DNA of 64,000 bases from positions 2,800,683 to 2,864,682 of the forward strand of contig JAQFWX010000004.1 in the NCBI GenBank assembly GCA_027605045.1, given 5' to 3'. The notes under the pieces were generated by a model. It ran no database searches, had not been told where the DNA came from, and saw only the letters and a program-made list of their open reading frames with translations. Below, piece by piece: positions 20,531-32,700 of this stretch (the stretch's first letter is position 1; each line of letters begins with the position of its first letter). The stretch is from Phallus indusiatus (Eukaryota > Basidiomycota > Agaricomycetes > Phallales > Phallaceae). The translations under genes were made by a program, and so were the position numbers.

Positions 20531-23167
20531 ATGCCTCCTAAAAGCAACAAGAAGTCAAAAAAGAACGTAGGCGAACCACCACCTACCGAAGGCGGTCCAT
20601 CCACATCTGCACGAGCAGGTGATACTGTTGTGATAGACGCAGCATTGTTTGAAACACTAGTCGCGGACCACGCGAATCGATCTAGACAAGGATCGAGACA
20701 GGGATCGAGACAAGCTTCACCAGCGCGGAGCGAATCAGGCGAATCAGTGAAATCAACCAGATCTCATAAGTCCAACCTCGGAAAAGACGAGGTAGTCCTA
20801 CCACGTAAGATGATTGAGGACGCAAAAGGATGATCCATGACCTCGTAAGAGGTGATACACCGGGACAAGACGTCGGTGATATGTTAGTACGACTAGATGC
20901 AGCCGTAATACCCGATGAAGAAGAACCGTGGACAACGGTGAAAGGGAAAGGTCGTGCACGAGACGACAATAGAACCAGCACGACACTACTGGCTCCAGTA
21001 ATGGACAACGCGCAGGCGACGGTCAAGACAATGGCAAACACGCCAGCATTGCCAGCGACGCCCAGAGCTCCATCGGCAGCACCGACCCCCGGTATAACAC
21101 GTCAACCCACACAACAGTACGCGGTACACGCGGAAACACTACATTCAGTGTTACAGGACCTACCTTCTGCACAACCAGCAGCGACCAGCACGCCCATCAG
21201 ACCCACGCGAGCAGCAGATGACGCAGCCGCAGAGATAGAGAGAGGACGAGCTGAGCTGGACAGATCACGTCGAAACAGCCGACGTACCCCACCAGAGTTC
21301 GTGGCAACTCGTGACTACCTGGAAGATCAATCTACCAGACGAGTCAACGCGGGTCAAGGACCGCGTGATAAGAGTAATCCTTCAGCTGCAGAGCTGGAAG
21401 AGTCAGCGAAAGACCTGGAAAGGATGGCCGCTGAGGCAGCACAACTGGCACGGGAAAAACGTTCCGAAGCATTAGACAAACGCACAACTGCGTTACAAGG
21501 GAAGGTTAGTAGGCAAGAACCGTATGTCGACATGCAGGAAGACCTGCAGGAAGTGCGAGCAGCACGCACTGAACTGGCTAAAAGCAACCGAGAAATGGAA
21601 GCTGGCCAACGACCTGGCATCATCTTTGAGCAAGACCTCCCTAATCGCTCGGCGCCCGCTCAGACTGCAGCGCAACCAGGACCGTCAACAGTACATCCTG
21701 GTCCACCAACAAACGCCGGTCAAGCACACGCTCCTGCAACGTCCCCGACAACCAGAGCACCGGTTGTACCCAGAAGAAGAGCAACATCTGCCAGGGATCA
21801 GTACGAGCAAATGAGAGAAGACCTCCGAGATATACCGGAGAGTAACGCTGGGCCCTTCATGCCCAAATACTATGATGACGAGGACTCGTCAGACGACGAA
21901 GAAGAAGCGTACGATCGCGGATACTTCGAACGTGAAATGAGGGAAACCCCATTTGACGACCGAGAAGATAGACATAAACCCACGAAGAGGTTTAGAAGAG
22001 TTCGGGAAGACGAGGGGATAATTGTCATGGTGCAAGAAGCACTAGAGGAGTGCAAGGATGTAGTAGTATCAGCGTCCCCACTTGCGAAAGCGGGTGCAAA
22101 GATGCCATTATCCGTTATGTATAGCGGATCATCAAAGCCTGAAGACTTTGAGAAGTTCGTGACCTCTATCCTCAGATGGTTGAGGCTGAATAACCTACTC
22201 GGCGCAGCGTACGTCGAAGCACATATAGCCGTAGTCGGTATGCGACTAGATGGAGAGGCACACGAATGGTTCGTGGAGCACGTAGAACGAGGAGGTCGTT
22301 CAACCAAGGGTTGGGACTTGGTAAGACTGTTCCGAAGGATGCACAATATGTTCTTGTCACCTACAAGCAAGAACCAGTCTGCACATAACTTCGATCACGC
22401 GAAGCAAGGTGCAAGGAGTGTACACCGGTACATGAGTGAACTGTTGAAATTCGCAGCACGTCTAGTCCATCCACCGGACAGATACACCTTCAAACGAAAG
22501 TTCTTAGAAGGACTTGATGAGAGAATTCGCAGTGAAGTCACCAAGAGGGGATTCCTGGCCGAAAACTCATCAATTCGACGGCTGTACATAGCCGCGAACG
22601 ACATAGAGCAAGCATGGGACTATAATAAGTCAATACTAGCTCAACGTCAGACACCCGTAAAATCAACGGGTACCCACTCAAGCTTGGCCAGACAAGCTCA
22701 AGAGAACAACTATCGCGCTAAAATCAAACCAAGCGGTATACCCACGAGGACTATTCCCCGTACGACCACAACTAGCAACGCGCTAGCTGTAAGACCAGCG
22801 ACGAGCAGTGCGATTAAGCCGGCGAGTGTCGACTACCACGACAACTCGACCAGTCAGCTCAGGAACGCAAGCCCGAAGCAGTAGCACTGTACTGAAGTGC
22901 TATGAATGTGGACAGACTGGCCACCTAAGACCACAATGCCCTAGAAAGGGACAGGTACGTGCCAACGTAATGCACGTTGAGGAGGAAGATGAAGACGATG
23001 CGGACGAGCTGCTCGACGCAATTATAGAGGAAGAAACGGGAGTTAACATACTAGAGGTGGAGGAATCCCCACAGTATGATGACGCTGAACAAGGTCAAGA
23101 CACCGCGGAAGCAGCGGACTACGGGGAGGGGACCACTATGAGTGGGACGAGAATGAAGACGCAGTAG
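20531..23167 (+). pseudogene. A2 gag with frame breaks
   Basis: Same gag as A1. One A is missing from an A5 run near 20828. The C5 run near 21090, where the other copies have C4, joins what are two frames elsewhere, so 20830-22884 is one open frame through the gag domain. Loss of AG near 22826 (GAGAGTG reads GAGTG) then moves the zinc-knuckle part (CYECGQTGHLRPQC) to the frame ending at 23167. Confidence 0.87.
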
Positions 23168-23175
23168 GCGCATAC

Positions 23176-26100
23176 ATGATGGTGATAACCGAAGATCACG
23201 GTTATGATGAAAGAAGACTACTTGTTATCAAACAAGGCTCGTCCACCAATGGGACGATTAAGTCACAGGAAGAACCCCTGTATGACCACACGATGAGACC
23301 TAAGTCAAGGGCTCCAAAGCGTGATAAAGAATCAATAAGACCTCTAGAGGGTTACTGGCTCGTAAACGGCCAATTAGCACATTGTTTGATTGACAGTGGA
23401 TGTCAAGGCATGATAATGTCACCATCATTCTCGCTCACGACTGGAGCGAAGACATTCAAACTGGATAAGCCAGTATCACTGCAGCTCGCAGTGAAAGGAA
23501 GTAAGTCCGTAATACAGTACGGAACGTATACCCGAATAGAATTTGGGGATATTAGTGTGTTAGAATACTTTGATATAGTCAATATTGACTACTACGACGT
23601 CATAATTGGCGTACCATTCCTGAAAAGGTATGACATCTGCCTGGACTTTGGCAACGGGATAATCACCCGGGATGGAGGAGTAATCACTCCAGTGGAACGG
23701 TTCACTGAAATACCTAACACCACGGACGAGCCCACCGAGTTAAGTGGAAGCTTAGCCATAGCATCAGCACGCCCCATAACTACTACGTCTAACGCAGTAG
23801 CAGTGAGACGGAAGATCCGAGTACCGGAACTTAAGGATGAGAACCTACCCGCGCTACGCAAGTACTGGAAGGAGGAGTACAGCGACTTATTCGGGCCAGT
23901 GCCGAATAGACTCCCTCCATTTAGGGATGTAAATCATCATATCCCATTAATAGAACCTAACAAGGTTATCCGGTACAGACTACCGAAGTGCCCAGACGCC
24001 CTCAAGCCACTGCTGGCTGAAAAAATAGAGCGCTACACGCAAGCAGGTTGGTGGGAACCGACTGTCGCACAGCAAGCCATCCCTATGCTATGCCTGTTTA
24101 AAAAGGCATTATCAGGACTACGCACGGTATTTGACCTGCGTCAGCAGAATGATAATACGTTGAAAGACGTGACCCCGTTTCCAGACCAGGAGACCATTCG
24201 CCAAGACGTGGCGAGACACAAGTATAGGTCGAAAATTGACCTAACGGAAGCTTACGAGCAAGTCAGAATTGCTCCGGAAGACGTGGATAAGACCACGTTC
24301 TCGACGATATATGGCACGTTTAAAAGCCATGTTATGCAACAAGGTGATTGCAACGCGCCTTCGACATTCCAGAGATTGATGACCCATATATTCCGGGACC
24401 ACATCGGAAGAAACATACACTCGTACATCGACGACGTGTTCGTCTACTCAATGACGATACAACAACACCAGGAACATCTGGAGATTGCCTTCTCGAGATT
24501 GAGGAAGGAACAACTTTACCTAAGTCAGAAGAAAGTTGACTTATACTCCAAACGATTGGAGTGCCTAGGACACATCATCGACGACGATGGTATCCACCCA
24601 GATATGGATAAGATGGATAAAATTCGCGATTGGAGAACCCCACGTACGTTCAACGACGTTCAGAAGTTCTTAGGGCTGGTGCAATATGTTGCCGCCTACC
24701 TTCCGGGAGTCGCTACTTACACTTCCCCATTGTCGGGATGTACCCACAACAACAGGCAATTCGAGTGGACACCGGCACTAGAACGCTGTTTCAACGCAAT
24801 CAAAGCGTTGACGAAGAACGCCCCAGTTCTTAAACCTATCAATCCTGATAGCGACGAGCCAATCTGGCTTGTAACCGATGGATCCAAGTGTGGCGTCGGT
24901 GCGTACTATGGTCAAGGCGCAAGTTGGCAAACCTGCAGACCCGCAGGGTTTATGTCTAAGAAATTCACTCCGGCACAGTACAACTACCGGACTCATGAGC
25001 ACGAGCTCATTGCAGTACTTGAAGCACTGAATAAGTGGGAAGACAAACTACTAGGTCGTAAATTCACCCTAGTAACGGACAACGAGGCCTTGAAACACTT
25101 CAAGACACAGCCCCGTATGTCGCCTAGACAGGCGAGATGGTACGAGTATCTCTCTCGTTTCGACTACGAAACGATTCACATTAAAGGTGAGACCAACACG
25201 GTCGCAGATGGACTCTCGAGATATTTCGAGGATGACCTACCTAACGAGATACACCCACCTGAGAACTACGTCAACATCGACGTAAAACTAGATCCAACAG
25301 GGGATCAGCTACCTCCTGAAAGGAAAAGTGAACTCAGAATCAGTGCGGCGAGACGCATTAAAACTCGGGCGAAAGCTAGAGTCCAACAACAGACGGCTGA
25401 ACAAGCATCCATTGAACAACGACCAGCGTCCATTGAAGAAGTGGATACAGACGACGAAGACGTACTGGCAGTCACAGCGCAGCATAGCGGTAAAACGCTT
25501 AAAGCCAAGATTGAAGGCTTTGAAGGATTAGCTGATCTGATAAAGAGCGGCTATAAGGACGACACAACACTGAAGAAAGTGTTAGAAAACCCTGATGCAT
25601 ACAAAGGGTTTGGGATGAAAAACCAGCTACTGTACACGAAGAATCAGTTCTCCCGTGACGTGGTCTGCATACCCCATCACTTATTTTACCAGGGGAGGAA
25701 GCTGGTAGAGATCATCATTAGTGAAGCACACGAAATTGTGGGACACTTCGGACGCTATAAAACGTCGCAATACATTAGACAAGTGTATTGGTGGAGAACG
25801 ATGGCAGAGGACATCGATGAATACTGCAAATCGTGCGGTAAATGTCAAACGAATAAGGATGACAATAGACATCCTAGCGGTCTGCTGAAGACGCTACCCA
25901 TTCCCAATAAACCATGGGAATCAGTCGGAATGGACTTTATAGGCCCGTTACCAGTATCGAAAGGACATGACTTCTTACTAGTCATAATTGACAGATTGAC
26001 GTCAATGGTGAGACTCATGCCCACCACCACGAAGCTAACTGCGAAAAGCGCAGCACACCTGTACTTCGAAGGTGTAGTTAGGCATCATGGCGTGCCAGCT

Positions 26101-27027
26101 TCTATCGTCAGTGATAGAGATACCAGATTCACCGCGAAGTTCTGGAAAGAACTACAGCGGCTAATAGGGACAAAACTCCTCATGTCCACTTCATTCCATC
26201 CACAGACGGGTGGAGCAACAGAGCGGGCGAACCGCTCCATAGGACAAGTATTACGTTCTATAATAGATAACGACCAAAAGGATTGGGCTGAACGTATCCC
26301 GATGGCGGAATTCGCACTGAACAGTAGCACGAGTGAAACGACTAAGTTCACGCCATTCGAACTTAACTACGGATACACCCCTGCACTAGGGCGACAGCTC
26401 AACACAGACACCAAGTTCAATGGTGTGAAGCAATTCGCATTACAAGCGAAATGGAATCTTATGGCCGCACACGATGCCATAATCGCGAGTCGCGTGAAAC
26501 AAACCATGCACGCGAACACCCACAGACGAGATGCGCCTGTTTACAAAGAGGGTGACCTCGTGTACCTTTCTACGAAGAACATATCTCTACCAAAGGGTAG
26601 ATCCAGTAAGTTGGTACCGCGTTACGTCGGTCCTTACAAAGTATTGTCAGTCAAAGACAATATTAACGTCAAACTCGACTTGCCTGACGAGTTGAAGAAG
26701 CGTAGGATAAATCCAATATTCCACGTGGACTTAGTGAAACCACATATCGCCAATGATGACGATAGATTTCCACGTCGTGAGTCATTAACGGCGTACGACT
26801 TTGGACAACCGGACAATGCCGAATGGCATGTAGATGAACTACTAGCCCATCGCTGGACTGGGTCTAAAGACACGGACATCGAGTTCCTAGTGCAATGGAC
26901 GCTAGGCGATACGACCTGGGAGCCGTACGAACACTGCAAAGACTTGCAGGCATTGGATGAGTATCTCCAATTACGCGGGGTTACCCAATTAGGGAAATTG
27001 CCGCGTCTCCGCACGACGCGTAAATGA
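23176..27027 (+). CDS. A2 pol polyprotein, intact (1283 aa)
   Basis: This single open frame encodes the enzymes for reverse transcription and integration. It contains aspartic protease with DSG (residue about 73), reverse transcriptase with YIDD (about residue 416), RNase H with TDGSK (about 570) and TDNEALKHF (about 635), and integrase with a zinc-binding H-H-C-C region (CKSCGKC, about 895). The DDE core comprises MDFIGPLP, SDRDTRF and TERANR. The C-terminal chromodomain (FLVQWTLGDTTWEPY, about 1240) places it among chromoviruses, whose chromodomains usually guide insertion to modified histones. ATG 23176 follows the gag TAG by 8 nt in the -1 frame; the pol frame is open upstream into gag, so -1 frameshifting or reinitiation could start it. 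The integrase motif is HPQTGG rather than the common HPQTDG. Confidence 0.95.
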   Translation: MMVITEDHGYDERRLLVIKQGSSTNGTIKSQEEPLYDHTMRPKSRAPKRDKESIRPLEGYWLVNGQLAHCLIDSGCQGMIMSPSFSLTTGAKTFKLDKPVSLQLAVKGSKSVIQYGTYTRIEFGDISVLEYFDIVNIDYYDVIIGVPFLKRYDICLDFGNGIITRDGGVITPVERFTEIPNTTDEPTELSGSLAIASARPITTTSNAVAVRRKIRVPELKDENLPALRKYWKEEYSDLFGPVPNRLPPFRDVNHHIPLIEPNKVIRYRLPKCPDALKPLLAEKIERYTQAGWWEPTVAQQAIPMLCLFKKALSGLRTVFDLRQQNDNTLKDVTPFPDQETIRQDVARHKYRSKIDLTEAYEQVRIAPEDVDKTTFSTIYGTFKSHVMQQGDCNAPSTFQRLMTHIFRDHIGRNIHSYIDDVFVYSMTIQQHQEHLEIAFSRLRKEQLYLSQKKVDLYSKRLECLGHIIDDDGIHPDMDKMDKIRDWRTPRTFNDVQKFLGLVQYVAAYLPGVATYTSPLSGCTHNNRQFEWTPALERCFNAIKALTKNAPVLKPINPDSDEPIWLVTDGSKCGVGAYYGQGASWQTCRPAGFMSKKFTPAQYNYRTHEHELIAVLEALNKWEDKLLGRKFTLVTDNEALKHFKTQPRMSPRQARWYEYLSRFDYETIHIKGETNTVADGLSRYFEDDLPNEIHPPENYVNIDVKLDPTGDQLPPERKSELRISAARRIKTRAKARVQQQTAEQASIEQRPASIEEVDTDDEDVLAVTAQHSGKTLKAKIEGFEGLADLIKSGYKDDTTLKKVLENPDAYKGFGMKNQLLYTKNQFSRDVVCIPHHLFYQGRKLVEIIISEAHEIVGHFGRYKTSQYIRQVYWWRTMAEDIDEYCKSCGKCQTNKDDNRHPSGLLKTLPIPNKPWESVGMDFIGPLPVSKGHDFLLVIIDRLTSMVRLMPTTTKLTAKSAAHLYFEGVVRHHGVPASIVSDRDTRFTAKFWKELQRLIGTKLLMSTSFHPQTGGATERANRSIGQVLRSIIDNDQKDWAERIPMAEFALNSSTSETTKFTPFELNYGYTPALGRQLNTDTKFNGVKQFALQAKWNLMAAHDAIIASRVKQTMHANTHRRDAPVYKEGDLVYLSTKNISLPKGRSSKLVPRYVGPYKVLSVKDNINVKLDLPDELKKRRINPIFHVDLVKPHIANDDDRFPRRESLTAYDFGQPDNAEWHVDELLAHRWTGSKDTDIEFLVQWTLGDTTWEPYEHCKDLQALDEYLQLRGVTQLGKLPRLRTTRK

Positions 27028-27096
27028 GGATCTACAAGCAGATCTGCCCCGTGCCCCCGGCGGCACAACAGCCACGAGAAAATCCTACTCGGGCGC

Positions 27097-27126
27097 TACT
27101 CTGATACAAGAGTAAATAAATACTCT
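27097..27126 (+). promoter_or_regulatory. A2 copy of the alternating TACTCT/AGAGTA spacer
   Basis: TACTCT-gataca-AGAGTA-aataaa-TACTCT lies between pol and the third ORF, unchanged from A1 and A3. Confidence 0.6.
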
Positions 27127-27166
27127 TTCTTACGACCCCGTCTCAGCCACCTGAGCACCGTCAACG

Positions 27167-28973
27167 ATGTCTGCAGAACCTTCACGACCTACCTCTTCAT
27201 CTACGAAGCCCTCGACCCGCAAGGGACGATTTGACGATATCAAGCAAGCGTTGCTTGAAGCACAAAAAGAATGGAGTATGGATTCCATGCCTGGCTGCGT
27301 AGCCATCACCCACGAAAGTGGGAAATGTACCCACTGCGATGAGTATATCTCGCACATTAGTACCGCTGCAAGCAAGCGTACCATTGTTCTTGACGAGAAA
27401 GACGTCAAAGAGTGCCTACTCGAGGCATTCCCGTTCCTGCAAAAAGAGTGGGATGATTTACGAAAGCGCCTTGAAGACGCTAACGACTACGCCGACCAGA
27501 CCGTCCAAGAACTCAAGGACGTTGAGAGACGAGAGGACGACCTTCGAGATCGTATACGGGAACTCGAGGACAAGTTGAAGCAAGCCCCACAGGCAGCATC
27601 GCCTGTGTCATCTAGGAAACGACCTCGGTCAGAGGCCAAGGGCCCCACGAATCATGGGCCCGTAGGATTCGACGCGTACGACGACGACGACGACGATGAT
27701 CTAGACGACCACGATTGGGCGGACTCCTACAATGACGAGTCGGTACTCGACTCCAACGGTCAACCCGTTCCTCCCCATTCTGGGGACGATTTCGGCCTAA
27801 TGGACAGGCTGGACCCTGAAGAGGAGTCATTATTGTCTCGGCGACAACTCGCTGAGAAAGTCCTCGCTGAGTTCCCAGGAACTCCCCGTATCTCCAACCA
27901 GGCCAAGTACCGCGATACGTGGCCCGCTTTATGCAAGGCCACGACCCCACAGCGTCTCGAGCAGGGAAACCCCTGTACCTGGGCCAGTTCCCGACCCACT
28001 CGCGTGGTACATGATGTGTCCACTGGATGACCCCTCGTTCGTACTCCAGGGGAAGCAGATCTGGAAGAAACCACCCATATTGGACACACCTCAAAAGGTT
28101 GCAATGCACGCGCGCATTAGACTTGCCTGGGACGTAGGCATGATGTTCATCAATAGAAAGAAGAAAGAGCGAGACTATGCTCGCCTCACTATCGGGGAGC
28201 GCCCTGAAGCTTTTCCATACCCAACAGAAGGGCAAATGGACCTGGAAACGGGTCGCCTCTATGAGACGTGGTATAAGGACCCCGCCTCCGTACCCTTTTA
28301 TATAAGGGTTGAACCATCAGGATCGCTGAATATCAGCGATGTTGAAGTCGTAGCGTGGCTTCGAAAAATATTCCCGAATCGGGAAACAAGGAAGACTGTA
28401 TTCCCCATTGTAGCGGAGATATGTACCGAGCCTGGACTATCCACCTGGCTCAACGCCGCTGGCATCAACGCCGACAAGACGGTGAATAACTCCCCATCCA
28501 TAATCGAAGGATGGCGTCGAGCATATACCCTGCCCCAGGGTAACATTCCCACCAAGGAAGAAGTTGTCGGGATGCTGCGATATAACTGTGTGAATACCCG
28601 ACTAATCGAAACTCGATTAGGACCACTATTTGAGCGGTGGCGATCACACACTAACAGCAACACCATCGCCGTGAAGTGGCGAGAATCTCAACCCACCGTC
28701 TCGTCGCTGCTACCAGGGCGTCAGTATCGAAGACGACGTCGCAACAATCGTCGTGACGCCGCCCCTGCAGCTCCTATTGCTGGACCTTCGAAGGAGACTC
28801 CTTATGTGGAGTCCACCGCTAACTCGCCTCCCTCGGCGAAAGCACCACTCCCAGCAGAAATCGCTGAGAAAGAACTCGTGATCGACCCCGATCAATACGA
28901 GGTCCTGGATAGACCAGGAGCAGGCCCTCAAGGTGATATTGAGATGGCCATGGATTATACCGCGGACGACTGA
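27167..28973 (+). pseudogene. A2 third ORF, full length but frameshifted
   Basis: This is the longest version of the family A extra ORF, about 602 codons if frame is kept. It includes a heptad-like charged stretch (KRLEDANDYADQTVQELKD), a KRPR basic patch and a seven-residue Asp run, all of which A1 lacks. One T is missing near 27931 (TTTT reads TTT) and one A near 27967 (AAAA reads AAA), so the reading falls into 27167-28030 and 28011-28973. No known domain was recognised. The protein may bind nucleic acid or assemble as a coiled coil; that is inference only. Confidence 0.75.
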
Positions 28974-29026
28974 GACTCACTCGTCGTATCATGTATTGAC
29001 TTGACGCTCAAGTCAGCGGGGGAGGA

Positions 29027-29290
29027 TGTAACGGTTCCGCTATGAGCAGCGGACTACTATTAACCATAGTACATATTCGTATATACATACAATTGTATGC
29101 AGACGATCGTCGTCTGCACAAGTACCTAGTATTATGTAACGTACATAGGCGCCGTCACACCAGTAAATACCGCGTAACGGTAAAGGCGCCGGCAGCCTTT
29201 CTTACCTGCACTTGCAAATATACAGCTTTACACTGTTTGTTGTGAGTCCGTAAGAACCGGGCTAATCGTAAACTGTAACGAAACGTTACA
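29027..29290 (+). repeat. A2 3' LTR
   Basis: It is preceded by the purine tract GGGGGAGGA (29018-29026) and followed by the duplicated AGCTG of B' gag. Confidence 0.97.
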
Positions 29291-29295
29291 AGCTG

Positions 29296-29747
29296 TCCCC
29301 ATTAATCGACCTCGTCCCAACCCTTTTCCGTCGTATCAGACCCTCCAGATCCAGAGGAGGCCCCCTGTCCCCTCCTATCAGGCTCCTCCCTATCCACCTC
29401 CCAGGCCAGCATCTCAAATCGTGCCCACATTGCCTCCAAGACCTGCGGCTCCTGCTCCTGCACCACAGGTTAGGCATGATCCGATGGACGTTGACGCTGC
29501 CCGTCGACGTGCCGGCCTAGAAACAACCAGGTGTCGTCGCTGTGGAGCGGCAGGCCATTGGGCTCGCGAATGCCCTCGTGCATATGACATCCGGTATCTC
29601 CAGCCCGAGGAGTTAGACGACAGTATCGCGCATCTGCTGGCCCAGAAAGACGTGATAGAAGCCCAGACACGTGGTGACTCTGCTCTGACAGAGGGGGAGA
29701 CTGTAGCTGCAACAGAGGTAGAGGATTTTCAAAACGGCGACGAGTGA
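29296..29747 (+). pseudogene. B' gag, 3' part with zinc knuckle
   Basis: This is the continuation of the gag frame from 20189. It has a Pro-rich linker, a CCHC zinc knuckle (CRRCGAAGHWAREC, near 29530-29571) and an acidic tail. The TGA at 29745-29747 overlaps the pol frame by four bases. Confidence 0.92.
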
Positions 29748-32700
29748 ACGATGCACCCTCGTTGCCGACATCCAATAGATTCGACGTTTTGTACATAGAT
29801 CGCGAACAAAATGACACTTCTGATTCGAATCTAACTACTCCTGCTGCATCCCCTGACAAACCCAAAGAATCACCTCCACCTGCTACACGCTCTGTTTCAA
29901 CTCCATGTATGCTGTCGCCTTCTCAACGTCGTGCATTGCCAAAAGAATACCGACTCGCAGCTACTGCAGGCACACAGAAACTGGAGATCCCGGTGGAACT
30001 ACAGAGTGTTGACACTGGAGCCCTGCTGCACAGCAAGGCCATGCTGGACACTGGAGCTAGCGGTATGTTCCTCGACCGCGACTTTGTCGACAAACATCGG
30101 CTTCCCTCCGTACGTCTTGCTAAACCAATTCCCGTGTTTAACGTTGATGGTACGCCCAACCATGCTGGCTCTATCACCCACGTTGTCGACCTGGTTGTTC
30201 GATTTCGGGATCACTCTGAACGCACCTTGTTCGCCGTTACCTCGCTCAAGTATCCCGTCCTATTTGGGCTGCCGTGGTTCAAGGCTCACAATCCCGTCAT
30301 AGACTACACAACTGGTCAAGTAGAGTTCATGCGCTGCAGCCCCAGTTGTCGGTCTTGTGCTCCACGCTGGCCAGCGGGTAAGCTCTCTAAGCGTGCATTC
30401 CAACAGATCCGGCGCGCACCTCTACCAGAGCTTGACGACACCGAGGCCAATGATCCGGATATACCAGACCTGGTTGACGTCGAGTCTGAGGTTGAGGAAG
30501 GTGATCGACTATTCGCGATATCGATACTACCTGACGGACCCGACACTCACCGCATATATGCCACCGAGACCATCTCCCAGCGACTGGCTCGGGCTCACGC
30601 CAACAACGCGGACGCACCAGCACCCAAAGGTTTTCGGGATATCGTGCCAGAGATGTTCCACGACTTTGCCGACATCTTCTCGAAGGAGTCGTTCGACTCG
30701 TTGCCGCAGTCAAAGAAGTGGGACCACCCGATAGAGCTTGTGCCGGGTTCTGAGCCTAAGTCTTGCAAGATCTACCCACTGTCGCCTAATGAACAGGCCG
30801 AGTTAGATGCGTTTTTAGAAGAAAACCTTGCGTCTGGACGAATCCGACCCTCCAAGTCGCCCATGGCATCCCCGGTATTCTTCATCAAGAAGAAAGATGG
30901 CTCTCTCCGTCTTATTCAAGACTATCGCGCGTTGAATGCCATGACGATCAAGAATCGCTACCCACTACCTCTGATCTCTGAGCTCATCAATAAGCTACAG
31001 GGTGCCCGGTACTTTACCAAGCTGGACGTGCGCTGGGGCTACAACAACGTGCGGATAAAAGAAGGAGATGAGTGGAAGGCTGCTTTCCGCACCAATCGCG
31101 GCCTCTTCGAGCCCCTGGTGATGTTTTTTGGTCTCACTAACAGCCCTGCCACCTTCCAGACGATGATGAACGAGATCTTCGAGGATATGATCTCCGAAGG
31201 TGTCGTTGCTGTCTACATCGACGACATTCTCATCTACACTCAGAGTCGGGAACAGCACGACCAGATCACCCGACGTGTTCTCGAACGTCTTCGCGATCAC
31301 AAGTTGTACCTCAAGGCAGAAAAGTGCGAGTTTCGCCGGACCAAGATCGAGTACCTAGGCGTCGTCATTTCCGAGAACACCGTCGAGATGGATCCCGCGA
31401 AAGTCTCAGGTGTCAGAGACTGGCCAGTCCCGAAGAACGTCACTGAGGTCCAGTCCTTCCTAGGTTTCGCCAACTTTTATCGTCGGTTTATCAAGGACTT
31501 TGCGCGTATCGCCAATCCCATGTTTGGGTTAACCAAGAAAGACACCCCCTTCGACTGGTCCGACACTTGTCAGCATGCTTTCGATACTCTGAAGTCGTCA
31601 ATCACCTCCGCTCCCATCCTCCTCATTCCCAACCCCGCTAACCCTTACAGAGTCGAGGCCGACAGTTCCGACTTTGCAACAGGTGCAGTTCTCTCACAGT
31701 TGTCGAACGATGATGGCAAATGGCACCCAGTTGCATTCTTCTCGAAGGCCCTTAGCCCTGTCGAACGCAACTACGAGATTCACGACAAGGAAATGCTGGC
31801 TATTATACGGTCTCTAGAGGAATGGCGACACTTTCTTGAAGGCGCGTCTCATCCTATCGACATACGGACTGATCACAAGAATCTCGAGTACTTCATGTCC
31901 GCGCGTAACCTCAATCGTCGTCAAGCCAGATGGTCAGTATATCTCTCGCGCTTCGATTTTACTCTACAGCATATACCGGGTAAATCGATGGGTAAACCTG
32001 ATGGTCTATCCCGTCGGTCAGACCATGGCTCGGGAAAGGATGATAATCGTGGCATCACCCTAATCCGACCCGAAATGTTTGCAATCAATGCTCTGCAAAC
32101 GTTCCGTCTTAAAGGGGAGGAGGAGGACCTTCTACGCCAGATTCGCAAGGCCAAACGAGAAGGCAAGGTCGAAGATAGCGTGTCAAAAGCCGTTGCAACA
32201 CTTCATGCCCTAGGTGGTCGCTCAGCTCACTCGTCGGAATGGTTCGAGGATCAGGACCTCCTCTATTATCGCGGCAAGGTTTACGTGCCAAACGTGGATG
32301 AACTGCGTCGGAAAATTCTCTCCAGACATCACGACACCAAACTCGGTGGCCATCCTGGTCGTTTCAAAACTCTCGAGCTCGTTTCGCGCACCTTTTGGTG
32401 GCCAGGTGTCTCTAGGTATGTACAACGCTATGTAGAGGCCTGCGATATGTGCCTACGCACGAAACCGTCTCGCCACGCTCCCTATGGCCTTCTCCGGCCC
32501 ACAGAAGTGCCAAGTCGACCTTGGGAACACATCTCAGTCGATTTTATCGTGGAACTACCGGAATCAAACGGTTTCGACGCGATCCTCTCGGTCGTTGACT
32601 CTCTCACCAAACGGGTTCACTTCGTGCCAACATTTACGACACTTGACGCGACAGGTCTAGCCCGACTGTACCTTCAACACGTCTGGAAGCTCCATGGTCT

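Larger units (their letters stand above)
20190..29290 (+). mobile_element. Complete Ty3/gypsy element A2 (family A), nested in B' gag
   Basis: This 9101-bp element has 264-bp LTRs that look identical by eye (20190-20453 and 29027-29290). Its duplication is AGCTG (20185-20189 and 29291-29295). It has the only uninterrupted family A pol in the window; gag and the third ORF have small frame breaks. It is the innermost, hence youngest, insertion of the B > A3 > B' > A2 path. Confidence 0.97.
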
